Made by a program: the position numbers and the translations under genes. Below are positions 1-5,853 of a stretch of DNA of 8,728 nucleotides, one piece after another. Position 1 is the stretch's first letter. Each line of letters starts with the position of its first letter. The notes below the pieces were generated by a model that saw only the letters and a program-made list of their open reading frames with translations, had not been told where the DNA came from and searched no databases. Source of the DNA: Treponema sp. (GTDB taxonomy: Bacteria; Spirochaetota; Spirochaetia; Treponematales; Breznakiellaceae); assembly GCA_031283505.1 (NCBI GenBank), contig JAITBO010000380.1, forward strand, positions 1 to 8,728, written 5' to 3'.

Positions 1-80
1 TGTTTCCGCATGAAGTTGTTCTTTAATATCCTCCTCATTCAACCTTCTTGTTTTTCTAAAGGCATAGCCATCAGTACATA
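1..80. other. Left-edge stretch, coding status unresolved
   Basis: No gene can be firmly called here. On the + strand, frame 1 is open from the edge to TAA at 79-81, directly against the terminator hairpin, so it could be the last 26 codons of a gene entering from the left. On the - strand one frame is also open and reads as a plausible charged peptide (DGYAFRKTRRLNEED), but it lacks a good start codon. A second minus-strand possibility starts at ATG 38-36 behind an AGAAGG, with only 12 codons visible. The + strand terminator just after 80 favours a rightward transcript, but nothing recognisable is encoded. Confidence 0.25.
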
Positions 81-106
81 ACCACCGCCATAGGCGGTGG
101 TTTTTT
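81..106 (+). terminator. Rho-independent terminator
   Basis: A perfect 9-bp stem (ACCACCGCC at 81-89 with GGCGGTGGT at 93-101) closes a 3-nt loop and runs straight into a T tract (101-106). On the opposite strand there is no T tract after the stem, so it acts on transcripts coming from the left edge. It would end an upstream gene outside the window and separate it from the convergent gene at 201-989. Confidence 0.8.
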
Positions 107-113
107 AAGTCCC

Positions 114-145
114 AATAAAATGCTGTACATTTTATTTATGTACAG
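114..145 (-). terminator. Possible terminator of the outer-membrane protein gene
   Basis: On the minus strand an 8-bp inverted repeat (CTGTACAT at 123-130, ATGTACAG at 138-145, 7-nt AT-rich loop) is followed by CATTTTATT, a moderately U-rich tail. It lies 56 nt past the stop of the 201-989 gene. The stem is AT-rich and the tail interrupted, so termination would be modest unless it works with the hairpin at 158-185. Confidence 0.4.
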
Positions 146-157
146 TTCCTAAGCATA

Positions 158-185
158 CTGCCTGTAACAGTTCCGTTACGGGCAG
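158..185 (-). repeat. Stable hairpin in the 3' UTR of the outer-membrane protein gene
   Basis: An 11-bp stem with one G-U pair (158-168 with 175-185) closes a 6-nt loop, 16 nt beyond the stop codon at 201. No T tract follows on the minus strand, so by itself it looks more like a 3'-end stabilising structure than a terminator. It may act in tandem with the inverted repeat at 123-145. Confidence 0.45.
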
Positions 186-200
186 ATACCGGTACTGTTT

Positions 201-989
201 TTAAAAGCTGTACGTTACTCCAAGGGCAGGGGTGATTACTACTTCCTCACCTCCTATATCCGCAAATTCCGCATTGACATAGAAAGTAAAGTTTTTAAAA
301 GAGTAATCAAATTCCGGCGTGATAGTAAACAACTTAAACTCTTTATCGGCGTTCACTTCCACTTCCGCATAGAACGCATCGTACTCATAGGAGACCAAAA
401 AATCGGTTCCTGAGCATTCGGCTTCAGGATTAATTCCAAAATTAGCCGAGGCTTCCAGGCCCAGGCCGAAGGAAAAAGCGAACCCTGCTGTACCGTAAAT
501 TCCAAGAGCCGTGTCCGGAAGATAGGTAAGAGGCAGGCCGGCGGTTACATAAAGATCGCCTGGGTTTAATCCTAAGGTATAGGTAACGCTCGATTCAAAG
601 ATACTCCCGTCCCCGTTGGCATCCCCAAAAGACAATTCGGGCCGTGCGGTTACAATATCGTTCTCGTTATGCAGAGTAAAGGTGAGGGTATGTATATCGC
701 CAAAAGAAAGGTTATAGGCGAGTTCTTCCTCCGCAAACAAGGACTGGGGAACGTTATCGGTAAAATTAAACGTATACTCCACTCCCGCATATACGTCAAA
801 ATTACCGAAGGAACTTTCGTAGGCAATGCTGGGGGTTAAATACGGCGTCCTGTCGTCTTCGACATTAATTCCCGATACTCCGAATTCCAAACCGGCGGTA
901 AGGCCGATTCCACCGTCTTCTTCTTCCTGGGCCGGCACAAATCCGGCCACTAGAATCAAAGCAAGCAAAAGAACTGTGATTTTTTTCAT
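201..989 (-). CDS. Secreted beta-barrel outer-membrane protein, function unknown
   Basis: The 262-residue protein begins with a classic signal peptide: MKK, a hydrophobic core at residues 5-17, and a predicted cleavage after VPA (20) before Gln21. The mature part is rich in Gly, Phe and Tyr, with alternating hydrophobic/polar stretches typical of transmembrane beta strands. It ends in Tyr-Ser-Phe, the terminal aromatic used by the BAM insertion machinery. I infer an outer-membrane barrel of roughly 10-14 strands; no substrate can be named. Residues 123-128 (DANGDG) resemble part of a calcium-binding loop, probably in a surface turn. The start is secure: GGAGGAA lies 6 nt upstream of ATG and a strong promoter precedes it. 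The gene is monocistronic as far as seen, bounded by hairpins downstream. It could also be a periplasmic beta-rich protein, but the C-terminal Phe argues for a barrel. Confidence 0.8.
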   Translation of the reverse strand: MKKITVLLLALILVAGFVPAQEEEDGGIGLTAGLEFGVSGINVEDDRTPYLTPSIAYESSFGNFDVYAGVEYTFNFTDNVPQSLFAEEELAYNLSFGDIHTLTFTLHNENDIVTARPELSFGDANGDGSIFESSVTYTLGLNPGDLYVTAGLPLTYLPDTALGIYGTAGFAFSFGLGLEASANFGINPEAECSGTDFLVSYEYDAFYAEVEVNADKEFKLFTITPEFDYSFKNFTFYVNAEFADIGGEEVVITPALGVTYSF

Positions 990-1022
990 TATAGCTTCCT
1001 CCGTTAGTTAGTTGTAAAAAAC

Positions 1023-1051
1023 ATTATTAACTAAAGCTAACATAATGTCAA
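1023..1051 (-). promoter_or_regulatory. Sigma70-type promoter of the outer-membrane protein gene, with overlapping dyad
   Basis: On the minus strand a perfect TTGACA (1051-1046) is followed after 17 nt by AATAAT (1028-1023); 16- or 18-nt spacing gives TAATAA or ATAATG. The inferred transcript starts near 1015 and gives a leader of about 25-30 nt. An inverted repeat ACATTAT (1021-1027) / ATAATGT (1042-1048) spans the -10 and reaches the -35, so a dimeric regulator could block the promoter. GTTAG copies at 1003-1007 and 1007-1011 and a CTAAC at 1037-1041 flank or overlap it. Confidence 0.7.
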
Positions 1052-1085
1052 GAGGTTTTTCTTCAAAAAAAGAATTTTTTCAAAT

Positions 1086-1225
1086 GAGGCTGTTTCAAAA
1101 CTTCAGTTTTTGGAACAGCTTCCTTGGATTTACTGGAAAAACCGGGGTTTTGACCGGTTTTTCCAAGAGCCTGTTCCAAAACCGTGCGCGTTTAGCGCAC
1201 AGTCAATTAGTTTTGGAACAGGCTC
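1086..1225. repeat. MITE-like, multi-hairpin element between divergent promoters
   Basis: This 140-bp block is almost entirely palindromic. Its ends are GAGGCTGTTTCAAAAC (1086-1101) and the inverted GTTTTGGAACAGGCTC (1210-1225), matching at 14 of 16 positions. Three hairpins lie in a row. The first is 1086-1101 with 1106-1122, with two wobbles and one bulge. The second is a perfect 12-bp stem, 1134-1145 with 1154-1165. The third is a perfect 16-bp stem, 1167-1182 with 1210-1225, enclosing a 6-bp GC stem at 1184-1200. AAAT directly flanks both ends (1082-1085, 1226-1229), as a 4-bp target duplication would. No ORF of substance is present. It is either a non-autonomous mobile or REP-like unit, or a tandem transcription barrier; a T tract at 1229-1235 follows the last stem in the + direction. 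Confidence 0.65.
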
Positions 1226-1244
1226 AAATTTTTTTGAATTTCGG

Positions 1245-1273
1245 TTGACATATAAATGTTAATCTAATATAAC
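1245..1273 (+). promoter_or_regulatory. Sigma70-type promoter of the ABC-methyltransferase-ABC operon
   Basis: Perfect -35 TTGACA (1245-1250), a 17-nt spacer and -10 TATAAC (1268-1273) form a near-consensus promoter reading rightward. The predicted start near 1280 gives a leader of about 125 nt before the first gene. The promoter sits only 20 nt beyond the right end of the hairpin-rich element. Confidence 0.75.
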
Positions 1274-1283
1274 TATATGTAAA

Positions 1284-1294
1284 GTTAGGCTAAC
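1284..1294. promoter_or_regulatory. Candidate operator, GTTAG-G-CTAAC palindrome
   Basis: An 11-nt perfect palindrome (GTTAG, G, CTAAC) lies about 10 nt past the -10 box, over or just after the expected transcription start. A looser GTTA...TAAC dyad (1258-1261 with 1270-1273) overlaps the -10 itself. TTAG/CTAA half-sites are used by several MarR/SlyA-type repressors, which often control transporter operons. No regulator gene is in the window, so the link is inference. Confidence 0.4.
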
Positions 1295-1306
1295 AATTTA
1301 ACAGGA

Positions 1307-1350
1307 ATGGCTTGGAGCTAAAAATACCGAAAATCGTGTGCCAAAGCCAT
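1307..1350 (+). other. Leader hairpin upstream of the ABC operon
   Basis: Within the roughly 125-nt untranslated leader, ATGGCTTGG (1307-1315) can pair with CCAAAGCCAT (1341-1350), leaving one bulged A and a 25-nt A-rich loop. No T tract follows, so it is not a terminator, and I do not recognise a riboswitch consensus. It may only affect message stability. Confidence 0.25.
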
Positions 1351-1407
1351 AGGCCGGGTTTGAAGCCTTGAGAGACAAGATATATGAAAACTAAGGAGGG
1401 ATGTATA

Positions 1408-3243
1408 ATGAGAACGCGGACATCGCGCAAAACCGGCATGGCCCGGCTTATGGAGCTTGCTCTCCGCAGGAAAGGGCTTGTCTTTTCGGCCTGTTTCTTC
1501 TCGGTGGTGAGCAACATCCTGTCTTTTACGCCTTTTATCGCAGTCTATTTTATCATTCGGGAAATAGTCGGCTATTTTGCGGCCTCGGGCGCTCTTGACC
1601 GGACGGCGCTGATCCGCTTCGGCGCCCTGGCCTTTGGCGGCGTAGCGGCCTCGGTTGTGGTTTACTTTATCGCCCTCATGTGTTCCCATGTGGCGGCCTT
1701 TACCACGATTTACAAGCTCAAGCTGGAATTCACCGATCATATCGCATCCCTGCCCCTGGGGTTTCATACCCGGAATTCCACCGGCAAGCTGCGAAAAATC
1801 GTTGACGTAAATATCGAAAAACTGGAAACCTTTATCGCTCATCAGCTTCCGGACCTTGCCGGTTCCACGGCCATGCCGGTCATCACCCTTATTATTCTCT
1901 TTGCTTTCGACTGGCGGCTGGGGCTGGCAAGCCTGGCGCCGATTCTGGTGGGGTATTTGCTCCAGGCGCTTGCCTATGGGGGCAAAAAGGCCAATGTCTT
2001 TATGGAAAAATATCAAACGTCCCTGGAAGAGATGAACAACGCCGCGGTGGAATATGTCCGGGGGATCTCGGTGGTCAAGGCGTTCAACCAGACGATCTTT
2101 TCGTTCCGGCGCTTCCACGAAGTGATCATGAACTACAGTAAATTTGTCCGGGAGTACACCTTTTCCTTTGAGACCCCCTGGGTCTTGTTTATGACGGTGA
2201 TAAACCATGTGTACCTGTTTCTGGTTCCGGTAATTCTTTTGATTTCCGGCGGCATCAGCGATTATCCTGCCTTTGCCCTGGCATCGGTGTTTTACCTTCT
2301 TTTTTCGGTTTCCGTTCCCACGCCGTTTACCAAACTTATGTACGTTTCCCAGCTTGGAAAACAAGTCGCAGACGGCATAGAACGGATGGACAGAATACTG
2401 GATACGCCGCCCCTGGCGGAAACATCTTCTCCAAAAACAGTTTCGTCTTATTCCGTCTGTTTTGACAATGTAAGTTTTTCGTATGACACAGTTTCTATGG
2501 ATGAAGGTGAAAGGGAGCATAAAGCCCCCGCCCTTTTGGGGGTGAGTTTTACTGCGGAACAGGGCGCGGTCACCGTCCTGGTGGGGCCTTCGGGGAGCGG
2601 AAAGTCTACTATAGCCCACCTCATCCCCCGGTTCTACGATGTGCGGGAAGGGACGGTGAAAATCGGCGGTGAGGATATACGGGATATGTCCAACGAATAT
2701 CTTATGAGCATCGTAAGTTTTGTGTTCCAGGACGTATTTTTGTTCAAGCAGAGCATTATGGACAATATTCTTGTGGGCAGGAAAAATGCTTCCCGGGAGG
2801 AGGCGGCAGCCGCCGCAAAAGCCGCCCAGTGTCATGAGTTTATCGAAAGACTGCCCCAGGGTTACGACACGGTTATCGGTACAAAAAATATCCACCTTTC
2901 GGGAGGAGAACGCCAGAGGATAGTTATTGCCAGGGCGATCCTCAGAAACGCTCCCGTCATCGTTCTGGACGAGGCCACCGCCTTTGCGGACCCGGAAAAT
3001 GAGCAGAAGATCCAGAGGGCCTTTGAAAAACTTATGAAAGGCAAAACCGTGATCATCATAGGCCACCGGCTTTCCACGGTGCGGGGGGCGGACAAAATTC
3101 TGGTGATTGACGGAGGTCGGGTTGCCGAACAGGGGCGGCACGACAGTCTGGTGAATGCCGGCGGGCGCTACAGCCGGATGTGGGAACAATACACGGGGGC
3201 GATGCGCTGGAAGCTGACCCAAAAGGAGCCAGCCGGTGTTTAA
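1408..3243 (+). CDS. ABC transporter half 1 (fused permease and ATPase), YbtPQ/IrtAB-like
   Basis: A 611-residue half-transporter with an N-terminal exporter-fold membrane domain (about residues 20-310, five to six helices) and a C-terminal nucleotide-binding domain. Visible motifs are Walker A GPSGSGKST (393-401), Q-loop Gln441, signature LSGGE (497-501), Walker B VIVLDE (517-522) with catalytic Glu, D-loop FADPENE and switch His553. The start at 1408 is chosen over the in-frame ATG at 1384 because AAGGAGGG (1393-1400) sits 7 nt before it, while 1384 has no good site. The NBD carries an extra acidic/basic stretch (about residues 362-372) between the A-loop strand and the next strand, absent from its partner. 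It presumably pairs with the half encoded at 3927. Overall style (short membrane domain, ATAFADPENE) recalls the siderophore-linked YbtPQ/IrtAB group, but substrate and direction cannot be read from sequence. Its stop overlaps the next start by 8 nt. Confidence 0.9.
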   Translation: MRTRTSRKTGMARLMELALRRKGLVFSACFFSVVSNILSFTPFIAVYFIIREIVGYFAASGALDRTALIRFGALAFGGVAASVVVYFIALMCSHVAAFTTIYKLKLEFTDHIASLPLGFHTRNSTGKLRKIVDVNIEKLETFIAHQLPDLAGSTAMPVITLIILFAFDWRLGLASLAPILVGYLLQALAYGGKKANVFMEKYQTSLEEMNNAAVEYVRGISVVKAFNQTIFSFRRFHEVIMNYSKFVREYTFSFETPWVLFMTVINHVYLFLVPVILLISGGISDYPAFALASVFYLLFSVSVPTPFTKLMYVSQLGKQVADGIERMDRILDTPPLAETSSPKTVSSYSVCFDNVSFSYDTVSMDEGEREHKAPALLGVSFTAEQGAVTVLVGPSGSGKSTIAHLIPRFYDVREGTVKIGGEDIRDMSNEYLMSIVSFVFQDVFLFKQSIMDNILVGRKNASREEAAAAAKAAQCHEFIERLPQGYDTVIGTKNIHLSGGERQRIVIARAILRNAPVIVLDEATAFADPENEQKIQRAFEKLMKGKTVIIIGHRLSTVRGADKILVIDGGRVAEQGRHDSLVNAGGRYSRMWEQYTGAMRWKLTQKEPAGV

Positions 3244-3244
3244 C
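3183..3244 (+). repeat. Junction repeat, copy 1 (ABC half 1 end / methyltransferase start)
   Basis: This block shares three exact segments with 3880-3935: GGAACAATACA (3183-3193), TGACCCAAAAGGAG (3215-3228) and TGTTTAAC (3237-3244). The last two lie 8 nt apart in both copies. It encodes the C-terminal tail of ABC half 1 (EQY..., LTQKE, final V), the ribosome-binding site of the next gene and its first codons, with the stop embedded in xTGTTTAAC. Confidence 0.85.
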
Positions 3245-3934
3245 GCATTTTTTCAAAACGCCCGCAAACCCCGGGGCGCCGCCGGACGGCTTTTTATCGC
3301 CATGATGAACTGGGGGCATACTCCGGTTTCAAAGTGGGGGTTAAAAAAACTTGCCATCAAGCCGGGGGATCACATTTTGGACATTGGCTGCGGCGGCGGG
3401 AAAAATGTTGCGCGGATGCTGAAGCTGGCGGGGGAAGGCAAAGTCTTCGGCCTGGATTATTCGGAAGTCTGCGTGGAAAAAACCAGCCGTATGAACCGGA
3501 GGGCCATTGACGAGGGGCGGGCGGAAATACGGCTGGGCAGCGTGTCGGAGAACCCCTGGCCCGGCAACAGTTTTGATGTGGTTACCGCCTTTGAAACGGT
3601 CTACTTCTGGCCCGATTTTGCCAACGACCTCAGGGAAGTCTGGAGGGTCCTGAAACCGGGAGGCGTCTTTTTTATCTGCAACGAGATGAATGTACCGGAA
3701 CAGGGCGAAGCGCCCTATCAGTTCTGGGTAAAAACACTGGATCTGAAAACCTATACCCAAGCCGATTTTCAGAAACACCTCGCGGAGGCGGGGTTTACGG
3801 ACATACAGTTTGTATCCAGGGGAAAATCCGCTTTGTGCGTCAGCGCGAAAAAGCAGAGGGAAGGTGATGTTCAGCATAAGGAACAATACAGGCCGCACCG
3901 GAACTTGACCCAAAAGGAGGACGATCATGTTTAA
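3236..3934 (+). CDS. Class I SAM-dependent methyltransferase (UbiE/Methyltransf_11-like)
   Basis: A 232-residue cytosolic protein with a Rossmann-type methyltransferase fold. Motif I is HILDIGCGGGKN (46-57), the SAM-ribose-binding acidic residue lies in GLDYS (72-76), motif II/III lies around DVVTAFETVYFWPD (114-127), and the post-III loop is VLKPGG (138-143). This profile fits small-molecule methyltransferases acting on C, N or O; the acceptor cannot be named. Translation starts at GTG 3236, with AAAAGGAG 7 nt upstream, overlapping the previous stop by 8 nt, so it is probably translationally coupled. The fold ends near residue 204. The last ~19 residues (EQY...LTQKE...V) copy the tail of ABC half 1 and look like a by-product of insertion rather than part of the enzyme. 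Its place between two transporter halves suggests it modifies the transported compound or something derived from it. Confidence 0.85.
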   Translation: MFNAFFQNARKPRGAAGRLFIAMMNWGHTPVSKWGLKKLAIKPGDHILDIGCGGGKNVARMLKLAGEGKVFGLDYSEVCVEKTSRMNRRAIDEGRAEIRLGSVSENPWPGNSFDVVTAFETVYFWPDFANDLREVWRVLKPGGVFFICNEMNVPEQGEAPYQFWVKTLDLKTYTQADFQKHLAEAGFTDIQFVSRGKSALCVSAKKQREGDVQHKEQYRPHRNLTQKEDDHV

Positions 3935-3935
3935 C
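3880..3935 (+). repeat. Junction repeat, copy 2 (methyltransferase end / ABC half 2 start)
   Basis: Second copy of the junction: GGAACAATACA (3880-3890), TGACCCAAAAGGAG (3906-3919) and TGTTTAAC (3928-3935). It supplies the methyltransferase's last codons, the AAAAGGAGG ribosome-binding site of ABC half 2 and its Met-Phe-Asn start. Frame, overlap and spacing match copy 1; only the middle segment differs by a few bases in length. Confidence 0.85.
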
Positions 3936-5672
3936 ATAAAAAAACTGTTCGGTATGACGGAAGAAGGTTACCGGGATTTTAAACGGGGAGTTTTCGCTGC
4001 GGTTCTTTCCAATTTGACCTTGTTTATTGCCTTTGCCGTAATCATCCAGATAGTTATAGCGCTTCTTAATCCCCTTATGACCGGAAAGGACCTTGATACG
4101 AGCCTGGTATGGAAACTGTTCGGCGCGGGTCTTATCGGCGCGGCGCTGCACCTGCTTGCGGGCCGTAACGAGTACCGCAAGACCTATTCCACAGCCTACG
4201 GCGAAGCGGAAAAGATACGCCTCGCGGTGGCGGAACATATCCGCAGGCTTCCTCTAAGTTTCTTTAACCGGAAGGATCTTTCGGAACTTACCACCAATAT
4301 GATGGACGATTGTACTTCCATTGAACACGTCATGAGTCATGTCATGCCGGGAATGTTCGCCGACACGATAACTTCGGTGTTGATAACGGTTCTGCTTTGT
4401 TTCTTTGACTGGCGAATGGCCCTTGCCCTGTTCGCCGCTTTGCCAGTTTCTTTCGGGATCATTTTTATCACCAAAAAAATTCAGGAGCGCCACGGTCGCC
4501 GTACTGTGGAGGCCAAACTTGAAGTGTCAAACCAGGTGCAGGAATACCTGGAAGGCATCAAGGTTGTTAAGGCTTTCGGCCTTATCGGGGAACGCTGGGA
4601 CGCGCTTAAAGATACCATGAAGACCTTGATGCGCAGGGCCATTGTTTTTGAAGGCATCACCGGGGTTTTTATATCCCTGGCGGGGATCATTTTGCAAAGC
4701 GGCATGGGCCTGGTCATATTCATCGGAGTAACCTTGCTTGGGAACGGAGCGCTTGATCCGGTCAAGTTCCTTATCTTTGTCCTTATCAGCGCGAAAATTT
4801 ACGGCCCCTTCCTGGTACTCCTCACCCTGCTCCCGGAATTCTTCTTCTACCTTATCTCAACGGAAAGGATGCGCAAGCTGAGGGAAGAAAAACTCCTCTC
4901 CGGTGATGAAAATGTCTCCCTGCCTGACTGCGCCATAGAGCTTAAAAACGTCAGATTTGCCTACAACGAGGAGGAGGTGATAAAAAACGTAAGCCTTGTC
5001 ATCCCGCAGAACAGCGTTACTGCCTTTGTGGGACCTTCGGGCAGCGGAAAAAGTACGCTTTCCCGCCTGATTGCCCGGTTCTGGGATGTTAAAAGCGGCG
5101 AAATAACCATAGGCGGCAGAAACATCCGCGGCATCGATCCCGAAGGACTTTTAAGTTATATGAGTTTTGTGTTTCAGGATGTGGTGCTTTTCAACGACAC
5201 GGTGATCAACAACATCCGCATCGGGAAGAAAGACGCAAGTGACGATGAAGTATACGCCGCCGCGAAAATGGCCCGGTGCGACGAATTCATCCGCGCCATG
5301 CCTGATGGCTACAACACCCTGATCGGCGAAAATGGCTCCACCCTTTCGGGAGGCGAACGCCAGCGTATCTCCATCGCACGGGCACTGCTCAAGGACGCGC
5401 CTGTTGTTTTGCTGGACGAAGCCACCGCCTCCCTTGACCCGGAAAACGAGATACGGATTCAGGAGGCCATTTCCGCCCTGGTCAAAGGCCGGACCGTCAT
5501 TGTAATCGCCCATCGCCTCCGCACCATCATGGACGCGGACAAAATCGTGGTGCTTGACAAGGGCGAAGTGGCCGAGGAAGGCTCAAGCGAAGAACTGCTT
5601 GCCAAGGGCGGCCTCTTTGCGCGGCTCTACACTATTCAGCAGGAGAGCCTCGGCTGGTCGGTAGGAAGGTGA
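3927..5672 (+). CDS. ABC transporter half 2 (fused permease and ATPase), YbtPQ/IrtAB-like
   Basis: A 581-residue half-transporter. Hydrophobic segments occur near residues 22-48, 63-78, 140-182 (two helices), 243-272 and 279-310, followed by a nucleotide-binding domain. Motifs are Walker A GPSGSGKST (369-377), Q-loop Gln417, signature LSGGE (473-477), Walker B VVLLDE (493-498) with catalytic Glu, D-loop SLDPENE and switch His529. ATG 3927 follows AAAAGGAGG at 6-nt spacing and overlaps the methyltransferase stop by 8 nt. With ABC half 1 it should form a heterodimer; unlike many heterodimeric exporters, neither partner shows a degenerate catalytic Glu, so both ATP sites look competent. An inner-membrane location is expected. 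The exporter fold is shared by real exporters (drugs, peptides) and by YbtPQ/IrtAB importers, and the sequence alone does not decide between them. Confidence 0.9.
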   Translation: MFNIKKLFGMTEEGYRDFKRGVFAAVLSNLTLFIAFAVIIQIVIALLNPLMTGKDLDTSLVWKLFGAGLIGAALHLLAGRNEYRKTYSTAYGEAEKIRLAVAEHIRRLPLSFFNRKDLSELTTNMMDDCTSIEHVMSHVMPGMFADTITSVLITVLLCFFDWRMALALFAALPVSFGIIFITKKIQERHGRRTVEAKLEVSNQVQEYLEGIKVVKAFGLIGERWDALKDTMKTLMRRAIVFEGITGVFISLAGIILQSGMGLVIFIGVTLLGNGALDPVKFLIFVLISAKIYGPFLVLLTLLPEFFFYLISTERMRKLREEKLLSGDENVSLPDCAIELKNVRFAYNEEEVIKNVSLVIPQNSVTAFVGPSGSGKSTLSRLIARFWDVKSGEITIGGRNIRGIDPEGLLSYMSFVFQDVVLFNDTVINNIRIGKKDASDDEVYAAAKMARCDEFIRAMPDGYNTLIGENGSTLSGGERQRISIARALLKDAPVVLLDEATASLDPENEIRIQEAISALVKGRTVIVIAHRLRTIMDADKIVVLDKGEVAEEGSSEELLAKGGLFARLYTIQQESLGWSVGR

Positions 5673-5680
5673 CAGTCACC
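5668..5680. repeat. Perfect palindrome over the ABC half 2 stop codon
   Basis: GGTGAC-A-GTCACC is an exact dyad that includes the TGA stop of ABC half 2. The one-base centre is too tight for an RNA hairpin with all pairs formed and there is no T tract, so it is a DNA dyad rather than a terminator. It may be chance. Confidence 0.3.
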
Positions 5681-5697
5681 CTGTTCGCATAAAGGCG

Positions 5698-5852
5698 CTA
5701 AACTTGCCCGCAATGAAGTTAAATCTATAGTTTGTTCGTGGAGTTGCGGACCGCCGGCCGATGAGGTTCGCGGTTAAATTTCTTCATTTTCGCTTTAGTT
5801 TTGAGGAACCAATATAGATTTGACAGCCTGTATTCCTCTGGATCAAGTTTAG
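5698..5852. repeat. Nested inverted repeats between convergent genes
   Basis: Outer arms CTAAACTTG (5698-5706) and CAAGTTTAG (5844-5852) are perfect complements. Inner arms GTTAAATCTATA (5718-5729) and TATAGATTTGAC (5813-5824) match over 12 bp with one wobble. At the core, GCGGACC (5746-5752) pairs with GGTTCGC (5765-5771) across a loop containing GCCGGC. No coding sequence is present. The core stem followed by a T-rich stretch (from 5775) might terminate the ABC operon, but no clean T run exists. No obvious terminator for the opposing gene is seen either. It could be a degraded miniature mobile or REP-like unit. Confidence 0.45.
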
Positions 5853-5853
5853 T

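Noticed and set aside
1086..1225. CRISPR array
   Set aside because: The repeated motif occurs as inverted copies forming hairpins, not as regularly spaced direct repeats with unique spacers, and no cas gene is present.
1384..1407. Upstream ATG start for ABC half 1
   Set aside because: No ribosome-binding site precedes 1384, while AAGGAGGG lies 7 nt before ATG 1408. The AAGGAGGG would also be inside the coding region if 1384 were used.
1295..1407. Riboswitch in the ABC operon leader
   Set aside because: Only one imperfect hairpin is visible and no SAM, metal or cofactor riboswitch core is recognised by eye.
1318..3222. A 634-codon open frame antisense to ABC half 1
   Set aside because: It mirrors the codon pattern of the real ABC gene, has a low-complexity Arg/His/Gly-rich translation with no domain, and has no ribosome-binding site; the + strand frame carries complete ABC motifs.
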